Positions 25,796 through 34,724 of a stretch of 64,000 bases of DNA are shown here, one piece after another (the stretch's first letter is position 1; the number at the start of each line of letters is the position of its first letter). The notes below the pieces were generated by a model. It was not told where the DNA came from and searched no databases. It worked only from the letters and a program-made list of their open reading frames with translations. The translations under genes and the position numbers were made by a program. Source of the DNA: Flavobacterium profundi (lineage in GTDB: Bacteria > Bacteroidota > Bacteroidia > Flavobacteriales > Flavobacteriaceae); the NCBI RefSeq assembly GCF_006491645.1, contig NZ_VDCZ01000012.1:1-64000 (forward strand), given 5' to 3'.

Positions 25796-26251
25796 CTATT
25801 TTATAAAATTTATGGTTAGTGGATAGTGATAATATTCTCCGTTTGCACTTTTAAAAGAAGCATAAATAATTAAAAAGAATTCACCTAACTTTAAAAAAAG
25901 TGCAATTATTACAGCGACGATACCAAGAATTACCATACCACTTATGTTTTCTGCAGTTATGATTTCTCTTACTGTAACTTGTTGGTCACTGATTTCTAAT
26001 CTTTCAATTATATTAATAAACCAATACAAGCAAGTAGGAATTGCAATTACTAAAGCAATTAAAGAATATAACAACATACTTAATTGAAAATTTAAAGCTT
26101 GTTTTCCAGTATAATCTATAAAAGCAGATTTTTCTTTTTTAGATGACCAAAGTAATAGAGGAAATAAATAATTTCCGAAAGGAATTAAATACTGACTCAA
26201 TGTACTTAGATGTATTAATGAACCTATGCTTTTTTCGTTTGAAGTTTCCAT
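25796..26251 (-). CDS. DUF4870 membrane protein
   Basis: A 151-residue inner-membrane protein of the DUF4870 (Tic20-like) family. Features are LIHLSTLSQYLIPFGNYLFP, LLLWSSKKEKSAFIDYTGKQ, ALNFQLSMLLYSLIALVIA and a C-terminal pair of helices. The function is unknown; the family is widespread in Gram-positive and Bacteroidota envelope clusters. It lies upstream of padR on the same strand and has a perfect TATCTTTG promoter element; readthrough would pass through the (ATTG)7 repeat into padR. Confidence 0.88.
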   Translation of the reverse strand: METSNEKSIGSLIHLSTLSQYLIPFGNYLFPLLLWSSKKEKSAFIDYTGKQALNFQLSMLLYSLIALVIAIPTCLYWFINIIERLEISDQQVTVREIITAENISGMVILGIVAVIIALFLKLGEFFLIIYASFKSANGEYYHYPLTINFIK

Positions 26252-26315
26252 AATTATTTGTTTTTAGATTTGATGATTTTTAAAAGAACTATCTTATAGC
26301 TATTAATTTCTTATA

Positions 26316-26323
26316 CAAAGATA
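26316..26323 (-). promoter_or_regulatory. -7 promoter element for the DUF4870 gene
   Basis: Reads TATCTTTG on the minus strand, 64 bases upstream of the ATG at 26251; full match to TAnnTTTG. Confidence 0.5.
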
Positions 26324-26443
26324 AGTCTAAAAACTAGTATTATGTTACGCATAGTACTAATATTTAACAAAAAATTAACATTTAATAAAAATAGTATGAG
26401 TGCATAGTATTTTTTGTATTTTTACAAAAAAAATATACTAGTT

Positions 26444-26899
26444 ATGCGATTTACACCATCAAAATTAAATACTTTCATGTTCTTTAAATTGCCATCCGCT
26501 TACTGGTCTGGCGTTAGAGTTAAGAATATTAATCCAGAGACTTGTTCAGTTACAGTAAAACACAGATGGTTTAATCAAAACCCTTTTAATTCTATGTATT
26601 TTGCGGTTCAAGCTATGGCAGCTGAATTTACAACGGGTGCTTTAGTTATGTATCAAATTAAAGAAAGTGGGGCCAATATTTCAATGTTAGTAGCAAATAA
26701 TAAAAGTAGTTTTACAAAAAAGGCAACTGGAAGAATTACATTTACCTGTGTGCAGGGAAATCAAATTAAAGAAACCATCCAAAAAGCAATAAGTACTAAA
26801 GAAGGTCAGACCATTTGGTTGACTTCTATTGGTGTAAATGAAAAAGGAGAACAAGTTTCTGAAATGCAATTTGAATGGACCATTAAGACAAGAGGTTAA
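26444..26899 (+). CDS. DUF4442 (hot-dog fold, thioesterase-like) protein
   Basis: A 151-residue protein with the fold of PaaI-type thioesterases. Key parts are KLPSAYWSGVRV, VTVKHRWFNQNPFNSMYFAV (about 42-61) and QAMAAEFTTGALVM. DUF4442 proteins are presumed acyl-CoA thioesterases, but no substrate is established. The ATG at 26444 is preferred to the in-frame TTG 30 bases upstream because MRFTPSKLN is the usual family start. It is a single gene, 78 bases before the SDR gene. Confidence 0.85.
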   Translation: MRFTPSKLNTFMFFKLPSAYWSGVRVKNINPETCSVTVKHRWFNQNPFNSMYFAVQAMAAEFTTGALVMYQIKESGANISMLVANNKSSFTKKATGRITFTCVQGNQIKETIQKAISTKEGQTIWLTSIGVNEKGEQVSEMQFEWTIKTRG

Positions 26900-26953
26900 T
26901 TGGTACACATGTTAACATTCGTTAATTAAATAGTAACGCACTGAATTACTTTG

Positions 26954-26961
26954 TATTTTTG
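26954..26961 (+). promoter_or_regulatory. -7 promoter element for the TIGR01777-type gene
   Basis: TATTTTTG fits TAnnTTTG and ends 16 bases before the ATG at 26978. Confidence 0.45.
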
Positions 26962-26977
26962 TTAAAAAAGATAGCGT

Positions 26978-27883
26978 ATGAAAGTCTTAATAACAGGTGC
27001 GACTGGTTTGGTGGGAAATGAGTTATCCAGCTTATTACTTCAAAATGGAGTAACAGTACATTATTTATCGACTTCTAAATCTAAATTAGTCTCTGAATCC
27101 AATTATAAAGGTTTTTATTGGAACCCAAATGCTGGTGACATAGATAAAAATGCATTGGATGAAGTAGATGTTATTGTACATTTAGCAGGGGCTTCTGTAT
27201 CAGAAAGATGGACCACATCTTATAAAGAAGAGATTATAAATAGTAGAGTTTTATCTACTCGATTATTATTTCAAACACTTTCTAAGAATCAAAATCAAGT
27301 GAAGCATATTATTTCAGCTTCTGCTATCGGTATTTATCCGAGTAGCTATGATGCTGTTTATAGTGAAGATAATCAGAAAGTTGACGCTTCTTTCTTAGGG
27401 GAAGTTGTACAACAATGGGAAGAAGAAGTGGATCAATTTGAGCGATTGGGAATTCTTGTATCAAAAGTTAGAACAGGTATTGTATTAGCTGAAGAAGGAG
27501 GAGCATTACAAAAAATGGCAAAACCTATCAAATTAGGTTTGGGTGCCGCTTTTGGGACTGGTAAACAATACCAATCTTGGATACATAATCATGATTTAGC
27601 TTCTTTATATTATTATATTATTCAGCATAAATTAGAAGGGATTTATAATGCAGTATCTCCTTATCCTGTGACCAATGAAGGATTAACCAAAGCTATTGCT
27701 AAGACTCTAGCTGTGCCTTATTTTATGCCTAATATTCCAAAATTTGTCCTGAAAATAATACTTGGTGAAATGCATCAAATCTTATTTACGAGTCAAAATG
27801 TGAGTGCTAGAAAAATTTTGGAAAAAGGATTTCAATTTAAATATGCTTCTTTGGATAAAGCCTTGCAAGAACTATTAACATAA
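26978..27883 (+). CDS. TIGR01777-type SDR-family NAD(P)-dependent epimerase/oxidoreductase
   Basis: A 301-residue extended short-chain dehydrogenase of the YfcH/TIGR01777 class. The nucleotide-binding motif is ITGATGLVGNEL (4-15); VDVIVHLAGASVSERW (about 63-78) and the C-terminal DUF1731 segment (LGEMHQILFTSQNVSARKIL) are typical. The substrate is unknown; family members have been linked to cell-division phenotypes and to sugar-nucleotide chemistry only loosely. Monocistronic, with its own promoter. Confidence 0.9.
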   Translation: MKVLITGATGLVGNELSSLLLQNGVTVHYLSTSKSKLVSESNYKGFYWNPNAGDIDKNALDEVDVIVHLAGASVSERWTTSYKEEIINSRVLSTRLLFQTLSKNQNQVKHIISASAIGIYPSSYDAVYSEDNQKVDASFLGEVVQQWEEEVDQFERLGILVSKVRTGIVLAEEGGALQKMAKPIKLGLGAAFGTGKQYQSWIHNHDLASLYYYIIQHKLEGIYNAVSPYPVTNEGLTKAIAKTLAVPYFMPNIPKFVLKIILGEMHQILFTSQNVSARKILEKGFQFKYASLDKALQELLT

Positions 27884-27932
27884 AAAAGTCGCTACACAAA
27901 TAACGATATTTTTATATAGAAATATTACAAAA

Positions 27933-28598
27933 CTAGTTTGTAGCTTTTACTTTTACAGTTAGTTCAATTTCGTCATCAATAAATTGATCTTTTAAATCAT
28001 CAAAAACAGATTTAGAGGCATAGTCAATACCCCATTTTGTTCTGTCAATTTTAAAAGTATCTGAAATTATAGAAATTTCATGTTCTGAAATTGAAATTTT
28101 TGCTAGAAATTGTACAACATTAGCAATTTCTTTTATGGTTAAGGTTCCTTTTATCATGAATTTATCTCCTTCTTGTATACAAGAGTTGATTTTAAATGAA
28201 CTCGTAGGGAATTTTGAAGTGTTAAAAAAGTGATCTTCAGATTTTTTATCACCTAATCCTTTTAAATGGCTTTCTAATTTAATTTTTTCATCTTCTGCTT
28301 CTAAATCTGTAACATTAATTGTAGTCATGTCAATGATAAATAAACCATCGTTTATTTGACCATTAATTACTTCAAAGTTACCCTCTTTAAGTTCTATTGT
28401 ACCAGTATGTTCACCAGTAGGTTTAGAACCAATCCAATCAATAATAGAAAAAGTGGTGTCAACAGTATAATTTCCAGAATAATTAGTTGTTAGATGTTTC
28501 TCATTAGTACTATTTTCAGTATTTTCAGTTGAAGTTTCTTTGCAACTATTAAAAAATAATAGCCCAAATACAACTAGACTTAAAATGCTTTTTTTCAT
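27933..28598 (-). CDS. YceI-family lipoprotein
   Basis: 221 residues. A lipoprotein signal (VVFGLLFFNSCKE, Cys about 19) is followed by the YceI lipocalin-like barrel: YTVDTTFSIIDWIGSKPTGE (about 46-65), LESHLKGLGDKKSEDHFFNT, FPTSSFKI, and DRTKWGIDY. YceI proteins bind isoprenoid or amphiphilic ligands in the periplasm. A second YceI lipoprotein lies at 36761-37384. The -7 element TATATTTG lies 31 bases upstream of the ATG. Confidence 0.92.
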   Translation of the reverse strand: MKKSILSLVVFGLLFFNSCKETSTENTENSTNEKHLTTNYSGNYTVDTTFSIIDWIGSKPTGEHTGTIELKEGNFEVINGQINDGLFIIDMTTINVTDLEAEDEKIKLESHLKGLGDKKSEDHFFNTSKFPTSSFKINSCIQEGDKFMIKGTLTIKEIANVVQFLAKISISEHEISIISDTFKIDRTKWGIDYASKSVFDDLKDQFIDDEIELTVKVKATN

Positions 28599-28629
28599 AA
28601 TGAATTTCTAATTTTTTAATCAATAGGTC

Positions 28630-28637
28630 CAAATATA
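28630..28637 (-). promoter_or_regulatory. -7 promoter element for yceI (first copy)
   Basis: Reads TATATTTG on the minus strand, a full match to TAnnTTTG. Confidence 0.5.
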
Positions 28638-28699
28638 GGGATAAATAAAAAGAATAAAGACTGAATTTCTGAAATATAGCTAGTATATTCAGTGACAAT

Positions 28700-28731
28700 T
28701 TGGCATTTTTATTTTTTTGGCAGTACATTTG
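28700..28731 (+). promoter_or_regulatory. grpE-dnaJ promoter
   Basis: TTG (28700-28702) and TACATTTG (28724-28731) are separated by 21 bases, matching both elements and the spacing of the flavobacterial housekeeping promoter. The start codon is 39 bases further on. Confidence 0.65.
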
Positions 28732-28770
28732 CGATATCAAGTAAATAAAATTTATCTAAATAATATAAGT

Positions 28771-29316
28771 ATGAGTCAGGATAATACTGAAAATATTGAA
28801 AAGGAAAATATTGAAAAAGAGATCATTCAAGACGAGAATGTTTCAGAAAATCAGCCTGTTGCTTTAACAGTTGAAGAACAACTTCAAGAAGATTTAGCAA
28901 AAGAAAAGGATAAATTTTTGCGTTTATTTGCTGAATTTGAAAACTATAAAAAAAGAACCACTAAAGAGCGAATTGATTTATTTAAAACAGCGAATCAAGA
29001 AGTATTACAATCCATGTTGCCAGTTTTGGATGATTTTGATAGAGCTTGGGACCAAATTTCTAAATCGGAAGACGAAGCTTTGGTTACTGGTGTAGCCTTA
29101 ATTCATGAAAAATTGAAATCTACTTTAATGTCTAAAGGATTGGAAGTTGTTGAAATTAAAGCAGGTGACGATTTTAATGCAGATTTTGCTGAAGCGATTA
29201 CTCAAATTCCTGCTCCCTCTCAAGAATTGAAAGGAAAAATTGTTGATGTTATTGAGAAAGGTTATAAACTGGGAGATAAAATTATTCGTTTTCCAAAAGT
29301 AGTGATAGGTAATTAA
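28771..29316 (+). CDS. grpE: Nucleotide exchange factor GrpE
   Basis: Releases ADP from DnaK. 181 residues from the ATG at 28771; an upstream in-frame start would lie in the promoter. An acidic N-terminal tail and a long coiled-coil precede the GrpE core (RLFAEFENYKKRTTKER near 50-66, LPVLDDFDRAW near 84-94). The core ends with the beta-domain GKIVDVIEKGYKLGDKIIRF then PKVVIGN. It is in an operon with dnaJ 56 bases downstream; dnaK is not in the window. Confidence 0.96.
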   Translation: MSQDNTENIEKENIEKEIIQDENVSENQPVALTVEEQLQEDLAKEKDKFLRLFAEFENYKKRTTKERIDLFKTANQEVLQSMLPVLDDFDRAWDQISKSEDEALVTGVALIHEKLKSTLMSKGLEVVEIKAGDDFNADFAEAITQIPAPSQELKGKIVDVIEKGYKLGDKIIRFPKVVIGN

Positions 29317-29372
29317 TAATCTATTTTATACAACAAAATAAAAAAGATTATAAATAGGAATTTTTGAAGTTT

Positions 29373-30488
29373 ATGAAAAAAGATTTTTACGAAATATTAG
29401 GAATAAGCAAAGGAGCATCTGCTGAAGAAATTAAAAAAGCGTATCGAAAAAAAGCGATTCAATACCACCCTGATAAAAATCCAGGTGACAAAACAGCAGA
29501 AGAAAATTTTAAATTGGCTGCGGAGGCCTATGAAATATTAAGTGATCCTGACAAAAAAGCACGCTACGATCAATACGGTCATGCGGCATTTGATGGTGCA
29601 GGCGGTTTTGGAGGCGGTCATATGAATATGGATGATATTTTTAGCCAGTTTGGTGATATTTTTGGAAGTGCTTTTGGAGGCGGTTTTGGAGGCGGATTTA
29701 GTGGTGGTGGTCAAAGAAGGGTGAAAGGAAGTAATCTAAGGATTAAAGTGAAACTTACCTTAGAAGATATTGTAAATGGTGTAGAGAAGAAAGTAAAAGT
29801 TAAACGTAAAGTTCAAGCAAAAGGAGTTACCTATAAAACCTGTTCAACATGTAATGGGAGCGGGCAAATAATGCGTGTTACCAATACAATATTAGGTAGA
29901 ATGCAAACAGCCTCTACATGTTCTACATGTGGTGGATCAGGTCAAATATTAGATGCTAAACCAGCTGGTGCTGATGCGTATGGTATGGTAATGGAAGACG
30001 ATACAGTTTCAATCAAAATTCCAGCAGGAGTAGTTGACGGAATGCAATTAAAAGTTTCTAATAAAGGAAATGAAGCTCCTGGAAGTAATAGTATTCCTGG
30101 TGATTTAATTGTAGCCATTGAAGAATTAGAGCATGAGTTTTTGAAGCGTGAAGGTGAAAATCTACACTATGATTTATACATTAGTTTTCCAGAGGCTGCT
30201 TTAGGGGTTTCTAAAGAAATTGAAGCAGTTGGTGGAAAAGTGAGAATCAAATTAGAAGAAGGAATTCAATCGGGTAAAATCCTTAGATTAAAAGGAAAAG
30301 GTATACCGAGTTTAAATGGTTATGGAAGTGGGGACTTATTAGTACATGTTAATGTTTGGACTCCAAAATCATTAAATAAAGAACAAAAGTCCTTTTTTGA
30401 ATCCTTATTAAGTGAAGATAATTTTAAACCATCCCCTGAAAAATCGGACAAATCTTTTTTTGAAAAAGTAAAGGATATGTTTTCATAA
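29373..30488 (+). CDS. dnaJ: Chaperone DnaJ with a shortened zinc finger
   Basis: Hsp40 co-chaperone that delivers substrates to DnaK. From the ATG at 29373 it has 371 residues: a J domain with HPD in IQYHPDKNPGD (about 29-39), a Gly/Phe region (about 70-112) and two C-terminal substrate-binding domains. The zinc-finger region holds only two CxxCxGxG motifs (CSTCNGSG and CSTCGGSG) instead of the four of E. coli DnaJ, so it can form just one zinc site. From memory this is normal for flavobacterial DnaJ. Two hairpin terminators follow. Confidence 0.95.
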   Translation: MKKDFYEILGISKGASAEEIKKAYRKKAIQYHPDKNPGDKTAEENFKLAAEAYEILSDPDKKARYDQYGHAAFDGAGGFGGGHMNMDDIFSQFGDIFGSAFGGGFGGGFSGGGQRRVKGSNLRIKVKLTLEDIVNGVEKKVKVKRKVQAKGVTYKTCSTCNGSGQIMRVTNTILGRMQTASTCSTCGGSGQILDAKPAGADAYGMVMEDDTVSIKIPAGVVDGMQLKVSNKGNEAPGSNSIPGDLIVAIEELEHEFLKREGENLHYDLYISFPEAALGVSKEIEAVGGKVRIKLEEGIQSGKILRLKGKGIPSLNGYGSGDLLVHVNVWTPKSLNKEQKSFFESLLSEDNFKPSPEKSDKSFFEKVKDMFS

Positions 30489-30511
30489 TTAAATAAAAAT
30501 ATATACATTTG

Positions 30512-30546
30512 AAATTCACTTCCTTAGGGAAAGTGAATTTTTCTTT
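30512..30546 (+). terminator. First rho-independent terminator after dnaJ
   Basis: AAATTCACTT (30512-30521) pairs with AAGTGAATTT (30531-30540) around a ten-base interval that can add CC/GG pairs. T-rich sequence follows. Confidence 0.8.
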
Positions 30547-30561
30547 TTCATAGCAATTTTT

Positions 30562-30593
30562 CCCATCCTTCGTAAAAAAGGGATGGGTTTTTT
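30562..30593 (+). terminator. Second rho-independent terminator after dnaJ
   Basis: CCCATCC (30562-30568) pairs with GGATGGG (30581-30587), followed by six T residues. It lies directly downstream of the first hairpin and gives tandem termination. Confidence 0.7.
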
Positions 30594-30642
30594 GTAACAT
30601 TTCTAAAATATCTATACTAATTATTGCAGTAAATAATGTATT

Positions 30643-31137
30643 ATGGAATATTTTGTAATGGCAGAAAGTTGTAATACGTACAATCTGATACACAATCATT
30701 CTGTACTCGGAGAAATGAACTACAAAGGTTGGTTCAATGTTAATTATCCTTCTTTTTTTATTAATGACTCAGGTAACTTTATAATAAAAAAGCCTAGTAT
30801 TTGGAAGTCTAACTTTTCCATTTATAATGGGAATCAAAAAATTCTCTCTGCCATATTTCAATGGAATGGTAGTGTACACCTAAAATTATATGATGAAAGT
30901 AAAACCGAAGTTTTCAAATTAAAAAGGAAAAGCATTTGGAAATCAAATTACAGCTTACTAAATGAGGAAGGAAAGGAGCTGCTTTTTATTTCTTGTCAGT
31001 ACCAATGGAAGATTTGGAAAACGAAGTATTGTATTCAAGAAAACACTACTTTTACAAGTAATAACAAAGAAATGCTATATCTTACCTTAATTCATTGTAT
31101 CATCAACTTAAAAAATAGAGCAGCAGCAGTTGCTTAA
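30643..31137 (+). CDS. Hypothetical protein, beta-rich with an internal repeat
   Basis: 164 residues, family not recognised. No signal peptide or membrane helix is visible. Two similar segments, KPSIWKSNFSIYN (about 49-61) and RKSIWKSNYSLLN (about 94-106), suggest a repeated beta-sheet unit. It is rich in Trp, Lys and Asn. It starts at the ATG at 30643 (an ATG five codons later is possible) and lies 11 bases upstream of the ABC exporter ATPase gene, so co-transcription and a role with that exporter are possible. Confidence 0.7.
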   Translation: MEYFVMAESCNTYNLIHNHSVLGEMNYKGWFNVNYPSFFINDSGNFIIKKPSIWKSNFSIYNGNQKILSAIFQWNGSVHLKLYDESKTEVFKLKRKSIWKSNYSLLNEEGKELLFISCQYQWKIWKTKYCIQENTTFTSNNKEMLYLTLIHCIINLKNRAAAVA

Positions 31138-31148
31138 AATAAACCAAT

Positions 31149-32069
31149 ATGAATAATATACTTGAAGTAAACAATGTAGTCAAAAAGTATGGAGATTACA
31201 CAGCCTTAAATAATGTTTCTTTAGCTGTTCCTTCTGGCAGTATTTATGGTCTTTTAGGTCCAAATGGAGCAGGAAAAACAACACTCATTAGAATTATTAA
31301 TCAAATTACCATGCCTGATTCAGGTAAAGTACTATTAGACGGAAAAGTACTAAACCCTAATCATATTCAATACATTGGTTACCTTCCAGAAGAAAGAGGC
31401 TTGTACAAAACTATGAAAGTGGGTGAACAATGTCTCTATCTTGCCCAACTGAAAGGATTATCTCATCAAGAAGCTAAAAAACAATTGCAATTTTGGTTCG
31501 AAAAATTTGGTATCCAAGAATGGTGGAATAAAAAAATTCAAGAACTATCTAAAGGAATGGCTCAAAAAATTCAGTTTGTAGTTACGGTTTTACACCAACC
31601 CAAATTATTAATTTTAGACGAACCTTTCTCTGGTTTTGACCCGGTAAATGCCAATTTAATTAAGGATGAAATTATTGAATTAAATAAAAAAGGAACATCT
31701 ATTATATTCTCTACGCATCGTATGGAAAGCGTAGAAGAAATGTGCAATCACATCGCTTTAATTCATAAATCGAATAAATTAATTGAAGGTAAATTAAACG
31801 ATGTGAAACAACAATACAGAAGCAATACGTTTCAAATTGGTATTTTAACGAATAACATTGAAGGACTTATGTATCAGTTAACGCAAAAATTTGAAGTAAA
31901 TCCAACGCATTTTAAATCTTTAAATGAGGATATAAAATTAGAAATTAATGTTGGGAATCACTCTTCTAACGAACTATTATCGATATTAACCAATTTTGGA
32001 CAAGTAACACACTTTGTCGAAAAAATACCAAGTGTTAATGATATTTTTATTCAAACTGTTTCCCAATAA
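31149..32069 (+). CDS. ABC transporter ATP-binding protein (NatA-like)
   Basis: 306-residue ATPase of an ABC-2-type exporter. Walker A is GPNGAGKTT (37-45), the signature LSKGMAQKIQF lies near 137-147, Walker B with catalytic Glu is LLILDEPFSGFDP, and the H-loop is STHRMESVEEM. A C-terminal ~80-residue extension is typical of Na+/drug exporters (NatA, CcmA-like). The permease gene follows 35 bases downstream. Confidence 0.93.
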   Translation: MNNILEVNNVVKKYGDYTALNNVSLAVPSGSIYGLLGPNGAGKTTLIRIINQITMPDSGKVLLDGKVLNPNHIQYIGYLPEERGLYKTMKVGEQCLYLAQLKGLSHQEAKKQLQFWFEKFGIQEWWNKKIQELSKGMAQKIQFVVTVLHQPKLLILDEPFSGFDPVNANLIKDEIIELNKKGTSIIFSTHRMESVEEMCNHIALIHKSNKLIEGKLNDVKQQYRSNTFQIGILTNNIEGLMYQLTQKFEVNPTHFKSLNEDIKLEINVGNHSSNELLSILTNFGQVTHFVEKIPSVNDIFIQTVSQ

Positions 32070-32104
32070 TTCGCGTACTAAAGTTACCAAATACAAGTAA
32101 AAAA

Positions 32105-33418
32105 ATGAACAAATTATTCTTAATTTTAAAAAGAGAATTCATTGCAAAAGTGAGAAACAAATCCTTTATTGTAATGACTTTTTTAAGTCCAATGTTATTT
32201 GTTGGAATTGCAGTATTAGTAGGATATTTATCTTCAATGAATAAAGATAAAGCTACAGAAATAGCCATTCACGACGAAGGAGGATATGTTAAATCTACTT
32301 TTAAAAATAATAAAGATTATCACTATACGGATATTTCTGCTATGCCTTTTGATATTGCGAAAGACTCAGCTTCTAAAAATTATGAAGGCCTATTATATAT
32401 ACCAAAAGTTGATTCTATTCAATCATTAAAAGATAAAGTAGAATATATATCTGAAAATAGTGCGAGCATTAATTTCATTGGTCAAGTGGAAGAAAAGGTA
32501 GATTCTGTTTTAACTTCAGATCGATTGAAAAATTTAGGATTAGACGAACAAATGATTGTTGGTGCTAAAGTGAATTCTAATTTAAAATTATCTAAATTTT
32601 CTGGAGGAGAAAGTCTAAAAGGATTAAACGAAATTAAAATTGCTATTGGTGGTTTTATGGGATATTTAATCATGATGTTTATTGTTATCTACGGTAATTT
32701 TGTCATGCGAAGTGTAATTGAAGAGAAAACCAATCGTATTATTGAAATTATAATTTCATCTGTGAAACCGTTTCAATTAATGATGGGTAAAATTATTGGT
32801 AACTCTTTAGCGGGTATACTTCAGTTTTTAATTTGGATAATTGTTGGACTTTTATTAGCCTTTGTGGCTCAAACATTTTTTGGTTTACAACTAAGTTCTA
32901 ATGCATCTATGTCTCCAGAAATGATGCAAGCAGCAGAACAATCAGCGGGAATGCTAAAACTACAATCTTACATTACAGAAATTGTAAATTTACCTTTAGG
33001 CCTTATGCTGTTTTGTTTTGTAATCTACTTCATTGGAGGGTATTTCTTATATAGCTCATTATATGCAGCTATTGGTGCAGCAGTGGACTCTGAAACCGAT
33101 TCGCAACAATTTTTATTGCCTATTATAATGCCATTGATTTTAGGAGTTTATATTGGGTTTTTCACTGTAATTAATGATCCTCACGGAACGGTTGCTACTG
33201 TTTTCTCCATTATTCCACTTACATCTCCTATCGTAATGTTAATGCGAATTCCATTTTTAGAACCGCAACATTATTGGCAATTGATTCTTTCTATAGTACT
33301 TTTATTTGGAAGTTTTATCTTTGTAGTTTGGTTTGCAGCCAAAATCTATCGCGTTGGAATTTTAATGTATGGTAAAAAACCTACATGGAAAGAATTGTTT
33401 AAGTGGATGAAATATTAA
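32105..33418 (+). CDS. ABC-2-type transporter permease (NatB-like)
   Basis: A 437-residue inner-membrane permease partnered with the ATPase gene before it. One N-terminal helix (about 19-39) and a ~140-residue extracytoplasmic domain precede five or six C-terminal helices, with VIEEKTNRIIEIIISSVKPF at about 203-222 as the typical coupling segment. It probably exports sodium or a hydrophobic compound; the substrate is not determinable. It ends two bases before the next gene's ATG. Confidence 0.92.
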   Translation: MNKLFLILKREFIAKVRNKSFIVMTFLSPMLFVGIAVLVGYLSSMNKDKATEIAIHDEGGYVKSTFKNNKDYHYTDISAMPFDIAKDSASKNYEGLLYIPKVDSIQSLKDKVEYISENSASINFIGQVEEKVDSVLTSDRLKNLGLDEQMIVGAKVNSNLKLSKFSGGESLKGLNEIKIAIGGFMGYLIMMFIVIYGNFVMRSVIEEKTNRIIEIIISSVKPFQLMMGKIIGNSLAGILQFLIWIIVGLLLAFVAQTFFGLQLSSNASMSPEMMQAAEQSAGMLKLQSYITEIVNLPLGLMLFCFVIYFIGGYFLYSSLYAAIGAAVDSETDSQQFLLPIIMPLILGVYIGFFTVINDPHGTVATVFSIIPLTSPIVMLMRIPFLEPQHYWQLILSIVLLFGSFIFVVWFAAKIYRVGILMYGKKPTWKELFKWMKY

Positions 33419-33420
33419 AA

Positions 33421-33810
33421 ATGACAAAAAAAAATATTGCTATAGCTGGCCTTATTGCTTTTTCCTATTCTTGTATTGGTTATTATCCCAAAGAGGTTTT
33501 TACGTCTTTGCAGGATGAACCAATAACATGTAAGAAAAAAGATAGTATTGTAGCATTATATTTTGAAGGGGAGCCTATTAATTTTGAATATGAAAAAGTC
33601 GGTCTAATAGAAATTCAAGGCGCTAATTATGATAATGACAGTCAGGTAATTAGTGATTTAAAAAAGTTAGCTATTGCAAAATGTTGTGATGCAGTAATAG
33701 GAATAAGGAAAGGCAGTGTCGAAAGAGAAGAAGGGTTAGCTTTTGTAGGAGAAGAAGGTTTCACTTATAAATCAATTACTTACTATGGAATCGGTATTAG
33801 ACGAAACTAA
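33421..33810 (+). CDS. Hypothetical lipoprotein
   Basis: 129 residues from the ATG at 33421; the open frame begins earlier, within the permease gene. A lipoprotein-type signal (AGLIAFSYSCIGYY, Cys about 18) is followed by a compact domain whose end (KKLAIAKCCDAVIGIRKG) recalls the YbjQ/heavy-metal-binding-like fold, but I cannot assign it. It follows the ABC permease by two bases and overlaps the MscS gene by 26 bases, so it belongs to the same transcript. Confidence 0.7.
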   Translation: MTKKNIAIAGLIAFSYSCIGYYPKEVFTSLQDEPITCKKKDSIVALYFEGEPINFEYEKVGLIEIQGANYDNDSQVISDLKKLAIAKCCDAVIGIRKGSVEREEGLAFVGEEGFTYKSITYYGIGIRRN

Positions 33811-34639
33811 TGTTTTTGAAACGTTTAGAAAAATTATCAATTTTAAATTAATTGATACAGATACTATTGATATAACTGTTGGAACATTTGCTTTACTTTT
33901 AATCGTTCTTATTTTAACTAGTTTTTTGTTGAAATTAATTCGAATGGTGGTAACTCGAAAATTGCCATTAGAAGATAAGAATAGATTCATTAGTTTCTTT
34001 CAGTTTATCCGCTATATCGTTTTTATTTTCGCAGTTATTTTTGCTTTAGATGTCTCTGGCGTAAATATGAGCGTGCTTCTAACTGCCTCAGCAGCCTTAT
34101 TGGTTGGTTTAGGTTTCGCATTGCAACAATTGTTCCAAGATATTATTTCTGGAGTATTGATAATTTTAGATCAATCTTTGCATGTAGGCGATATTGTTGA
34201 AGTAGATGGTAAAGTTGGAAAAGTACTAGAAATAAAGTTAAGAACTACTAGAGTAGTCACAAGAAACGATAGGGTAATGGTAATTCCAAATCATAAGTTT
34301 ATGATGGATACCCTTTTTAACTGGACTCAAAATAGTTTTACCAATAGAGAACAAGTAGATGTAGGTGTGGCTTATGGTAGCGATGTGGAATTAGTTCGTA
34401 GGCTAATGTTGCAATGTGCTCAAAGTGCTGAAAATGTATTAAATGAACCAGAGCCTTTGGTTTTGTTTGAAGATTTTGCAGATTCATCCTTGAATTTTTC
34501 ACTGTATTTTTATGTGTCAGATGGCATGCAAAGTCCCAAAATTAAAAGCGATTTGCGATTTAGAATCGATGCTATTTTTAGACAAAATAACATTTCAATA
34601 CCTTTCCCTCAAAGAGATGTACATATCATAAAGCAATAA
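33785..34639 (+). CDS. Small-conductance mechanosensitive channel (MscS family)
   Basis: 284 residues. Helices lie at about 33-53, 70-90 and 92-120. The third is the pore-lining TM3 with the Ala/Gly pattern VLLTASAALLVGLGFALQQL, followed by FQDIISGVLIILDQSLHVGD and the beta-domain VVTRNDRVMVIPNHKFMMD. It releases solutes on hypo-osmotic shock. The start overlaps the previous gene by 26 bases in another frame, so translation may be coupled. Confidence 0.93.
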   Translation: MESVLDETNVFETFRKIINFKLIDTDTIDITVGTFALLLIVLILTSFLLKLIRMVVTRKLPLEDKNRFISFFQFIRYIVFIFAVIFALDVSGVNMSVLLTASAALLVGLGFALQQLFQDIISGVLIILDQSLHVGDIVEVDGKVGKVLEIKLRTTRVVTRNDRVMVIPNHKFMMDTLFNWTQNSFTNREQVDVGVAYGSDVELVRRLMLQCAQSAENVLNEPEPLVLFEDFADSSLNFSLYFYVSDGMQSPKIKSDLRFRIDAIFRQNNISIPFPQRDVHIIKQ

Positions 34640-34676
34640 CAGAATTTACATTCCTAGAAATGTATGTATTTTTCAT

Positions 34677-34684
34677 TAACTTTG
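34677..34684 (+). promoter_or_regulatory. -7 promoter element for the sigma-54 activator gene
   Basis: TAACTTTG fits TAnnTTTG, 40 bases before the ATG at 34725. Confidence 0.45.
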
Positions 34685-34724
34685 AAGCCAATAGAAGAAA
34701 TTAGTTACAAATTAGAAACACAAT

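Noticed and set aside
26335..26415. Direct CATAGTA repeats and AGTACT palindromes between the DUF4870 and DUF4442 genes, considered as operator sites
   Set aside because: Short, AT-rich and without a nearby regulator gene to bind them; chance level in this composition.
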